Part shown: in pieces, positions 1 to 7,633 of the stretch
Layout of the letters: the number at the start of each line of letters is the position of its first letter
How positions within the stretch are numbered: position 1 is the stretch's first letter
IMG/VR virus record: IMGVR_UViG_3300032297_000617
Location: 1-26,393 of that record
Strand: one strand, 5' to 3'
Source: a virus
DNA: 26,393 bases
Notes under the pieces: generated by a model
Seen by the model: only the letters and a program-made list of their open reading frames with translations
What the model was told of the DNA's origin: nothing
Databases searched by the model: none
Position numbers and translations under genes: made by a program

Positions 1-3000
1 CTTAGAATCTTTTGACTCCAATGAACTATAAATGTAACCAGGTCTTTGCCCTGTTGGGTGTTTAACAAAACTTGGGAAATAAGTACTGTCATTTAATCTA
101 TCAATACCTTGATAAGGTGCCGTATAGATTGTACCTGATGTTATCCAATTGTTTTCCTCACCTCCAAACATACTTGGATTAGTACCATTTTGTTTAATTT
201 CCCATCTATACATTGGAACCACTTGGGTTTTATGTCCAAAAGTATTAAAACCAAATTTTGTTGGTGTGTCTATGAATATTTCACGGCCAGGTGAAATGTA
301 ATCTCTTGTTACGGTATCAGAACTAAAAAACACACCAACCACAGGTTTTGGTGTCGCTCCGTAAAATAATTGACTTTCACTATAAGATTCAGGTGAAAAT
401 GGTACAACACCAATTTCATTATTAATACTATTTAATTGTGCAAAATCACCATCAATTTTTTGTGCTGGTCTACTAAATAATTCACTAATTGATGAATCAC
501 CTAAACTTAATAATCTATCTAAAAAGTCAGCATTTGATAATCTACTAACAATGAAATATTGCATTAAATCACTAACACCTTGAAATGATGTTGCTTTTAA
601 TCTATCGGCAACATATCCTTGAAATTCAGGTTGTGCACAAACATTTTTAATTATGTTATCTTTAGGTCCCAAATCAACAACAGTTGTTGGATTACCTAAA
701 AAACGAACATTACCAAAGTTATCCTCAACTTGAGAATTTAACATCCCAACAAAATTACCGGTGTTTCCGTTAAAGGGACTTGAACGATAAAAGAAAGAAT
801 TGTTTTCTTCTTTGAATACAATCTTTTCCTTACAATAAACATATGTTGGGTTTGTAACTTCAATACCTGGATATATTTTATCATTTTGAAACCCTGGCAT
901 GTACAATACACCATTTATCCAATTGTTTGTAAATGTCATACCAAACACATTTCTACAAATTGCAAAACCCATTAAGAATCTTGACTTCCATTCCGCAAAT
1001 GATTTTAAATCATCACCAATTGCCAAATCTTTAGCAACTAAAGTATAACATCCATTTGTTATTATTGGATAATCAGTATCACCACCTGTATAATAAACAG
1101 AATCTGTTTTTGGTTTAACTGTCATACCTCCACCAGCACTTTGTGTATACGCACCTAACGGTACAATAGTAGGACAACTAAAACTACTCATAACTGATGT
1201 TGTACCTGTACCATAAGATTGTTCAAAATCCACAGAACTATTTGTACTATAATCAGAATTTGATGTTACATTACCTTCAATTTCTGTAGATGCACCATTA
1301 TCAGATATTACAAATACTGAAAAAGATTTATTTTGTGCAAAAACAAATCTATCATCAAATGAACTTGAGCGAGGTAATCTATCAGCCCTCATAATAATTT
1401 TAGAACTTGTTGACATATTAAGAGTAATACCTGTTGAATAAACATTACTATTGTATGTTACGAATCCTGCACCACCCGTATTTTTTCTTGTCATTAATCC
1501 ACCACCTTCAACATATTCATTAATAAAATATCCATCTGAATTATTTTGAACGTATGTATTTGGTCCCGCCCATGCTCCTGATGGTACCGAACTACCAGCG
1601 GCATAATAACCACCTATTTGAGTGCCAATTGGATTATTAACAAGGTCAGTTGTATTATCAGAATCATGACCCGAATCAAAACTTGAATATAATGAATGGT
1701 TATATGTTGTATAAGCACTGTATTTAAAAACACCACTACCTGTTGATGGTGTAAACACATATGACTGATTAAATAATTCAACATTATTATTAACCAATGA
1801 ATCATATCTAAGAAGATTTAAATTTGGTGCTATCGGTATGTTTAACTTATACTCCGACTCAACAACCATAGAACCATCAACAAGTCCAAATGGTTTTGAA
1901 ATATCAATTTTTGTTTTTTGTCTTGTTGTATATGGGTCAACCCCCTTCATTAAAATTATAACACCTAAGTTTTTATAATTTTCAATTGATTGTAATGGTT
2001 TTACAGTACTGTTACCATTTTTTGAATTATTATTATCATCTTTAACATTATCAAAATAAACAGTCATTTCACCATCAATAATTCTCTTATAAAAACTACT
2101 GTTATATAATGTTGTGTCTTTTGTTCTTGCGTTGACAATGTTTTGTATTTCACCCACTGTCGTTGCAGTAACTACTTGGTGATATTCAATATCAGATGGG
2201 AATGTGTAACTAGCAACACCATCATAGAGTAATTGATTTATATTAAATGTTTTTGTAACACTACCACTTCCATTTGAATTGGCATAACTAATATTTAACG
2301 TAGTACTACCTGAAGATATTGTTGTTCCTGTAACCGAATAATTATTCAATCCATTTTGTACTGTTGATGCACTTAAAATATTAACATCATATGTTTTACC
2401 CAAACTAACAAAAGACATTAAACTTCCTGTTTGAAATGTTGTTAGAGCGTCTGAGTCAACTAAAAAAACCATTGGTTGGTCTTCATAAAATTCTGTATTA
2501 CCAGTGTAGTTCGGATAAACTTTAATTCTGTTAGAACCCCCACCAGGTAAATTTGTAAAATAATGTCCTTTTGTATTATACAAATTTATTCTTTCAGGAA
2601 TTGGTAAGTTGTTTCTACTCCAATAAAATTCTTGAGCGGTATTACTATAATAAGGAGTTCGTGCAAAGTTTTTGGTATCAACTGTGTCATTACCCGCCAT
2701 TACCTCACCATATCCCGAATTTTTCTTAATTGATAATATATCATCACCCGTAAATGATACATACGCACCGGGTAAATTCACATCCGCCATTGGTGATGAA
2801 TTAGCATCACCGTTACCCAATGAATCTATTGCGAAATTATTATCCCCCGTTGTGTCACAATCACATGTTGAACAATCAGGGTAAGTTATCATTGGTAGAT
2901 TAAAAGACGGAAATCTGAACTTTTTAATCTTATTAAACAATACAGTTAGTGTAACTGCCGCTGTTGTCCAAGCAAGTGCCTTTGCAAAGAATGGAGCTGC

Positions 3001-5073
3001 CAATAATGCCGTCGCTCCAAAACTTAAAGCAGACCCAGTAATTGCCGCAATACCCGCAATCACGTCTTGTGTTGCATTTACAACTGATAAAGCAATTAAA
3101 CCAAGTAATATTGCCGGTGCAAAATTATTCCATAAGAATTTAACAATGTGATATATGATTATAATTAAACCACCAATAATTCCGAATATTTGAAAAAATA
3201 TTGAAACTATAAAATATAAAAGGTCAAAATTTCTTACCCCGTCATTAATTGGAAATTTGTTAACTTCAGAATCACAACTTCGGTCTAATATTTCTTTGAT
3301 GGATAAGAATCTACTTCTATTAGTTCCCTTTCTATATTCATCAATTAATTGTGCAGTTGTATAAACTTTATTATAATTAAATTCATAGAAAAAATCTTGA
3401 CAGCTAATTGCCGCAGTTTTATTAGGATAATCATCCCAATTTAAAGAAAAGGCATATGACCTTTGGAATAATGAAAAGTTATAATCGTAATCATCAAAAT
3501 TGAGTGTGATTGTTTGTGGAGTTTCAATTACAACACCATTTACAACTGTTGTGGTTGTTTTTTTCTCAACTGTAATTTCAAGTGTTTCATTTCCGTTTGG
3601 TAAATCAACCCATTTAGAATTGTCAACCACATTATTAATTTTATAGGTAATACTTTTATATTCACCTGTAATTGATTTAATTAATAACGCTCTACCACCT
3701 GAACCAAAATCTGAAGATGTAAAAGTTCTTGTTTCTATTAATTTTGTATTGTCACCAAATATTGGTGAAAATATTGTAGTTTCACTACTTTTAGTTGCAG
3801 GGTCAACATTACCTGTCCAACCATATTCTTTAATATTTGGAACCAAAAAGTTTCCTCTCAATAAACTACCTTTTGGGTTAAAGGCTGAAAGATTTAATAA
3901 ACTTGGTCCAACAATACTATTTGATGTTTGTATAGCACTAACTTCTTTTTCACCTTCGTCAGTTTTAACTTTAAATCTATACTTACCCTTTGTTGGAATA
4001 CCAACACTTGGATTATCTGAAAATATTAATTCACCAAATTCATTTGTTGTTACATAATCCAAATTCATCGGAACATCAACAACAAAAGCACCATTTTCAT
4101 CAATTACTTTACCACCTTGTTCTAATTGGTATTGTTCTAATATTGGTTCATTATTTGCGTTAACATTTATTGTTTGTCTTACGGCTAAAATTCTACCAGG
4201 TCCCGCAACCATTCCACATAGGTCACCTTGTTCAGAACTTGGTTTACAATTGTTTTTCAACATAACAGAATCATTTGATGTCATGATTGAACCCATGAAA
4301 GTTGCCGTTGGTTCAATAGTCACATTTGAATCCCTTAAATCAAAATCAACTCTTGTTATTCCAACATCACAAACATCACCTGTTCCCCAAAAAGAAGAAA
4401 CTGATATACTTTTTCTTTGATTGACAATTTGTGGTAATGACGCTAAATCAGGTGAACTTTTAAATTGGTTACCATCAAATTGTTTTGGGTTACCAAGATT
4501 CATTCTAATTAAATCGGTTGGTCTCAACGAGAAACAACCCATATCAGACAAATCAACATCTAATATAACTTGTTGGTTTCCTAATGGAACCCCAACAATC
4601 ATGTAATCCCCCGACTCGTTAGTTTTTACTGTGTACTTGTAATATTTTTCATATATTTGTAATACTTCAGTTCTTGTTAAAACATCCTCTCTTGTTGGGA
4701 AAGTTCCTGTGGCGGCATGTCCTTCATATGAAGGTGTGTATGGTAATAGATTATACCTGTAGCCATCTTCATTTTTATCCGTAACATTTTTATAAGGATA
4801 TAATGCTGATATTACTGGGTCATTTTGGTCAACAGCGTCAATTGGTACAAACACAGATACTTTAGCGTTTGGTACACCATATCCACCATTTGCAATTACA
4901 CGACCAACAACAACACCATAGTCAGAACAAAAGCTTCTATACACATCAGACTGGGTAAGTTTCAAAGAAAGAATTTCCAAGAAATCAAAATCTTGGTCAA
5001 CTTGTACTTTGATGGTTTTGTCAGTTTGTGTACTATTTCCAACTGATGTTCGTATCCTATAACTTTTAGGCAT
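1..5073 (-). CDS. Giant baseplate/tail structural protein, partial (C-terminus beyond left edge)
   Basis: An uninterrupted minus-strand frame runs from ATG at 5073 off the left edge, giving at least 1691 residues. The start sits 70 nt after the gp6 stop, with AGAAAG just upstream. The N-terminus (MPKSYRIRTSVG) is followed by two stretches like carboxypeptidase-regulatory/beta-sandwich domains: GRVIANGGYGVPNAKVSVFVP at about 57-77, and a segment at 148-178 containing ESGDYMIVGVPLG. A long hydrophobic segment at about 615-712 could form three or four membrane helices. It is followed by a Cys cluster, CSTCDC, at 734-739. The remainder is rich in Gly, Ser, Thr and Asn, as in beta-structured virion proteins. 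Its place directly after gp25 and gp6 suggests a baseplate periphery or gp7-position protein. That role is inferred from context, because I do not recognise a named family. Confidence 0.8.
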   Translation of the reverse strand, partial: MPKSYRIRTSVGNSTQTDKTIKVQVDQDFDFLEILSLKLTQSDVYRSFCSDYGVVVGRVIANGGYGVPNAKVSVFVPIDAVDQNDPVISALYPYKNVTDKNEDGYRYNLLPYTPSYEGHAATGTFPTREDVLTRTEVLQIYEKYYKYTVKTNESGDYMIVGVPLGNQQVILDVDLSDMGCFSLRPTDLIRMNLGNPKQFDGNQFKSSPDLASLPQIVNQRKSISVSSFWGTGDVCDVGITRVDFDLRDSNVTIEPTATFMGSIMTSNDSVMLKNNCKPSSEQGDLCGMVAGPGRILAVRQTINVNANNEPILEQYQLEQGGKVIDENGAFVVDVPMNLDYVTTNEFGELIFSDNPSVGIPTKGKYRFKVKTDEGEKEVSAIQTSNSIVGPSLLNLSAFNPKGSLLRGNFLVPNIKEYGWTGNVDPATKSSETTIFSPIFGDNTKLIETRTFTSSDFGSGGRALLIKSITGEYKSITYKINNVVDNSKWVDLPNGNETLEITVEKKTTTTVVNGVVIETPQTITLNFDDYDYNFSLFQRSYAFSLNWDDYPNKTAAISCQDFFYEFNYNKVYTTAQLIDEYRKGTNRSRFLSIKEILDRSCDSEVNKFPINDGVRNFDLLYFIVSIFFQIFGIIGGLIIIIYHIVKFLWNNFAPAILLGLIALSVVNATQDVIAGIAAITGSALSFGATALLAAPFFAKALAWTTAAVTLTVLFNKIKKFRFPSFNLPMITYPDCSTCDCDTTGDNNFAIDSLGNGDANSSPMADVNLPGAYVSFTGDDILSIKKNSGYGEVMAGNDTVDTKNFARTPYYSNTAQEFYWSRNNLPIPERINLYNTKGHYFTNLPGGGSNRIKVYPNYTGNTEFYEDQPMVFLVDSDALTTFQTGSLMSFVSLGKTYDVNILSASTVQNGLNNYSVTGTTISSGSTTLNISYANSNGSGSVTKTFNINQLLYDGVASYTFPSDIEYHQVVTATTVGEIQNIVNARTKDTTLYNSSFYKRIIDGEMTVYFDNVKDDNNNSKNGNSTVKPLQSIENYKNLGVIILMKGVDPYTTRQKTKIDISKPFGLVDGSMVVESEYKLNIPIAPNLNLLRYDSLVNNNVELFNQSYVFTPSTGSGVFKYSAYTTYNHSLYSSFDSGHDSDNTTDLVNNPIGTQIGGYYAAGSSVPSGAWAGPNTYVQNNSDGYFINEYVEGGGLMTRKNTGGAGFVTYNSNVYSTGITLNMSTSSKIIMRADRLPRSSSFDDRFVFAQNKSFSVFVISDNGASTEIEGNVTSNSDYSTNSSVDFEQSYGTGTTSVMSSFSCPTIVPLGAYTQSAGGGMTVKPKTDSVYYTGGDTDYPIITNGCYTLVAKDLAIGDDLKSFAEWKSRFLMGFAICRNVFGMTFTNNWINGVLYMPGFQNDKIYPGIEVTNPTYVYCKEKIVFKEENNSFFYRSSPFNGNTGNFVGMLNSQVEDNFGNVRFLGNPTTVVDLGPKDNIIKNVCAQPEFQGYVADRLKATSFQGVSDLMQYFIVSRLSNADFLDRLLSLGDSSISELFSRPAQKIDGDFAQLNSINNEIGVVPFSPESYSESQLFYGATPKPVVGVFFSSDTVTRDYISPGREIFIDTPTKFGFNTFGHKTQVVPMYRWEIKQNGTNPSMFGGEENNWITSGTIYTAPYQGIDRLNDSTYFPSFVKHPTGQRPGYIYSSLESKDSK

Positions 5074-5111
5074 AATTGTTCTTTCTCATAAATAGTTAAT
5101 GTCTTATTTTA

Positions 5112-5119
5112 CAAAAATA
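5112..5119 (-). promoter_or_regulatory. Possible Bacteroidetes-type -7 promoter box
   Basis: In the 70-nt gap after gp6 the minus strand reads TATTTTTG, an exact match to the Bacteroidetes -7 consensus TAnnTTTG. A start about 7 nt downstream would give a leader of roughly 30 nt before the ATG at 5073. No clear TTG/TTTG -33 element is visible at the expected distance, so the site is tentative. I found no other match in the intergenic gaps I read. Confidence 0.3.
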
Positions 5120-5143
5120 GTTGAAGTAATTTCCTTGTGAATA

Positions 5144-6961
5144 TTACTGCTTGACACGAATACCAATATCTAAATTATCGTATCTAATTTGATAAAATTC
5201 AGTTGGTTGTGCATATATAACATCATCAATCAATCTAATTTGTTTTGTAGTAGAATCTTGATATTTTTGTGATGTTTGTGATGTTGAATATTTCCCACCG
5301 ACCCTATTAAAGACTTTAACGTCAGATATATTGACAACCCCCTCAGTGTTTTGTACTAAACTTTTAATTTCAGAAATTAAAACATCTTCACCAAATTCTC
5401 TATTTTGTGGTAACATATAATCACTAACTTTTGTTACAACATCAGAAATAATTGAGTTTTGATTTGTGTTTTTTGCAATGGTAATATAAATTTCAAACGC
5501 CAAATCAATAACTTTACCTGTGTCAACACTAACATAGTCATTTAACATTCTAAAGTTAGATAAGAAAGATGCAACATTATCTTTCAAAACTTTTGGAACG
5601 TTTTGGGTCATTTTACCGTTATCATCTTGGCTTAACACAATTACATTAATCTTGTTGTTATTTTCTAAAATACCAACTTTAGCAGGAACACCAAATTGTC
5701 CAGGCATCTTTTGGATTAATGAATAGTAGTCACCAATTGTAACCGCTCTATTTTGTGATGCGAAATTAAATGTTACATAATTTCTAACTTCTTCAATTGA
5801 TGGTGGGTTTGCACCTCCAATAGCCGCAGTAACATTCGTACATTGAATTGAGTTTCTAACAGCGTTCGCAATTTCAACAGACGCACCATTTACATCAAAA
5901 TTCACATTACCAACTGTATTAATAACATTAACACCAACATTACTTTCAAGACCACCCCCTACTTTATATTGAATAAACAAAGTTGTATTTGGTGTTGGTA
6001 TGTAACCCAAACTTAAATTGTTTTGGTAATCATTCACTCTTAATGAAACACCCGTTCTTGCAAACGATGCTAATTGGTCATCTGCTGATGTATTACCACC
6101 ACCAAAAGTTAACTTCATAAAGTTTTCAGGTGTAAACTCGGTAATAAATCTGTTACTTGTTTTTATATACTTACCAACTTTAATATTAGATTGGTCACTT
6201 GGTTTTGTTGGGTCAGGAACAAAAACAGTATCTTCGGCTAATGCTTGTACTTCATACCATTTACCAATAGGACTTAAAAACTCTTGATATGATGGAACAT
6301 TATTATATGTAATGCCATCTTTTTGAATTATTGATGACACATTGATAACATTTCTTTCAGGTAAATACAAACTTAAAAATGGTGTTGCATCTGCTGGTGT
6401 TATAACTTTTTTAAATACTTTTGTAATACCATTAACAACCACGTCTCTTTTTGTGATATTGTAACTTTGGATGTTATTTGATGCATCTAAAATTGGTACA
6501 ACTTTTTGATTTTTTTCACCCGTTGAACTATATGCTGATGCAAAGTTAATATCATTTGGATTTTCAAATGTTTGTCCCGCACCAACAAATTGTGAACCGG
6601 CCTTTAAAACCCCCATATAATCAGGGTTAGGTCTATCACCTAAAGCGGGTACATTAATTGTGATATCACAAACCGCAATTGACGGTCTGTTTCCAGGTAT
6701 TTTTAAACCATAAGTTCTGGCTATATTATATATTGAGCTTCTTTGTTTAGCGAATTCAAGAACAGTTTCTTGTATACTTCTATCAATATGATAATGTAAG
6801 TTGTCTGTTACGGCAGCGTTTAAATCCATTAAAACAGAAAAAATTGATGCGTCATTAAAGTTGTCAATTAAATCTGGGTAATACTGTCTAGTATAATCAA
6901 TAAGTTCTTGTCTTATAGCCGCAAAATCTCTGACGGTATAGGATATTTTTTTCTCAGCCAT
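5144..6961 (-). CDS. Baseplate wedge protein gp6-like (baseplate J family)
   Basis: This 605-aa protein is close to T4 gp6 (660 aa) in length. The N-terminus has the family pattern: YTVRDFAAIRQELIDYTRQY, then a helix with DASIFSVLMDLNAAVTDNLHYHID and an ARTYGLKIP segment. The middle is Gly/Asn-rich beta structure. The C-terminal third has the repeat-like wedge region with FNFASQNRAVTIGDYYSLI (about 400-418). In contractile tails gp6 dimers form the inner ring of the baseplate wedge and bind gp25 and gp53. The gene starts 5 nt after the gp25 stop and has no Shine-Dalgarno sequence. The order gp25 then gp6 is typical of contractile-tail modules. The family call is strong, while subunit stoichiometry here is inferred from T4. 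Confidence 0.88.
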   Translation of the reverse strand: MAEKKISYTVRDFAAIRQELIDYTRQYYPDLIDNFNDASIFSVLMDLNAAVTDNLHYHIDRSIQETVLEFAKQRSSIYNIARTYGLKIPGNRPSIAVCDITINVPALGDRPNPDYMGVLKAGSQFVGAGQTFENPNDINFASAYSSTGEKNQKVVPILDASNNIQSYNITKRDVVVNGITKVFKKVITPADATPFLSLYLPERNVINVSSIIQKDGITYNNVPSYQEFLSPIGKWYEVQALAEDTVFVPDPTKPSDQSNIKVGKYIKTSNRFITEFTPENFMKLTFGGGNTSADDQLASFARTGVSLRVNDYQNNLSLGYIPTPNTTLFIQYKVGGGLESNVGVNVINTVGNVNFDVNGASVEIANAVRNSIQCTNVTAAIGGANPPSIEEVRNYVTFNFASQNRAVTIGDYYSLIQKMPGQFGVPAKVGILENNNKINVIVLSQDDNGKMTQNVPKVLKDNVASFLSNFRMLNDYVSVDTGKVIDLAFEIYITIAKNTNQNSIISDVVTKVSDYMLPQNREFGEDVLISEIKSLVQNTEGVVNISDVKVFNRVGGKYSTSQTSQKYQDSTTKQIRLIDDVIYAQPTEFYQIRYDNLDIGIRVKQ

Positions 6962-6966
6962 TTATG

Positions 6967-7425
6967 TTAAATATTTATAATTATAAAATCTTTTGATTGA
7001 AATGCATTATCACTGATTGTGTAATCTATTCTCATCTTAGCCGTGTACTCTGAAGTATTTCTACCTGCAACCCTATAAACACCATTTCCTAAATTTTCAG
7101 TGTTCAATGTACCAACTGATTCATATTCATCATATGGTAAAATTACAATATCATTAATGATTAAATTAGGAATGTACTTACTAACATTGTCCCTAATATC
7201 ATCTTTAATTGATTCAAATGTTACACCGTCTAATGGTTCAAAAATAAATTCATAAATTTTAGTACCGAAATCAGGTAAATAATATCTACTACCTTTTCGG
7301 GTTAAAATTAAATGAATTAAGTTACTTCTTATTTCTTGGTCAGGATTTTGAGACAAAGAAAGGTAATCCCCCTTTAATGAATCATTAAAAGGAAAATTAA
7401 TACCATAAGTTACACCATTAGCCAT
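6967..7425 (-). CDS. Baseplate wedge protein gp25-like (GPW/gp25 family)
   Basis: This protein has 152 residues, against 132 for T4 gp25. It shows the core family signature: LILTRKGSRYYLPDFGTKIY, then FEP, then a helix (ESIKDDIRDNV) and YIPNLIINDIVI, matching the lysozyme-like fold in which a conserved Pro-containing turn precedes a beta strand. The extra C-terminal ~30 residues (strands around YRVAGRN and YTAKMRIDYTI) resemble a short beta hairpin extension. gp25 is the conserved sheath-initiating wedge protein that binds gp6 and gp53. The ATG at 7425 overlaps the end of the upstream small gene by 8 nt (ATGGCTAA), which suggests translational coupling. gp6 follows within 5 nt. Confidence 0.88.
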   Translation of the reverse strand: MANGVTYGINFPFNDSLKGDYLSLSQNPDQEIRSNLIHLILTRKGSRYYLPDFGTKIYEFIFEPLDGVTFESIKDDIRDNVSKYIPNLIINDIVILPYDEYESVGTLNTENLGNGVYRVAGRNTSEYTAKMRIDYTISDNAFQSKDFIIINI

Positions 7426-7633
7426 TGTCTATAAATATAGTTGTATTCCCTTTTTTGTGAGCAGGAAAAAAAGGACAATGTCTACAACCATTACCACAAC
7501 AACTACCTCTCTTTAAATGAAACTCTTTTGTGAAAACATAAATTCCGTTTTCAATATAAAAATCAGAAGGGAGAAGCTTTTGACTTCCCCCTTCCGAATT
7601 ATTAATTGTTTTATTTTGATTACTTAATTTCAC
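7418..7633 (-). CDS. DUF5522-like Cys-rich small protein
   Basis: The second half matches the DUF5522 pattern known from bacteria: DFYIENGIYVFTKEFHLKRG, then SCCGNGCRHCPF. Its four cysteines are arranged CC-x3-C-x2-C, which suggests a metal or redox site, but the function of the family is unknown to me. No ATG lies in this frame between the nrdJ stop and the domain. I chose GTG at 7633, giving about 71 aa and overlapping the end of nrdJ by 14 nt. Other possibilities are an upstream GTG at 7660 or an ATT start. A strong hairpin (7566-7594) lies in the early coding region. The gene sits between nrdJ and gp25 and overlaps gp25 by 8 nt. The domain call is good; the start is uncertain. Confidence 0.72.
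   Translation of the reverse strand: MKLSNQNKTINNSEGGSQKLLPSDFYIENGIYVFTKEFHLKRGSCCGNGCRHCPFFPAHKKGNTTIFIDNG
7566..7594 (-). terminator. Strong hairpin with U-rich flank after nrdJ
   Basis: The transcript would form an 11-bp stem, GAAGGGGGAAG pairing with CTTCTCCCTTC (one G-U wobble), around a 7-nt loop TCAAAAG. It is followed by TGATTTTTATATTG. The hairpin begins 25 nt after the nrdJ stop, so it resembles an intrinsic terminator or attenuator. It also lies inside the reading frame of the DUF5522-like gene, so termination would be partial if that gene is expressed from the same mRNA. An RNA-stability or processing role is equally possible. Confidence 0.5.

Noticed and set aside
3749-4057. 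Plus-strand open frame of 102 codons
   Set aside because: It lies wholly inside the convincing minus-strand giant tail gene and shows no recognisable domain.
6972-6979. TATAAATA on the minus strand, identical to the T4 late promoter core, 11 nt before gp6
   Set aside because: It lies inside the last codons of gp25 and too close to the gp6 start for a leader. The same octamer also occurs inside coding sequence near 26274-26281, so chance in AT-rich DNA is likely.
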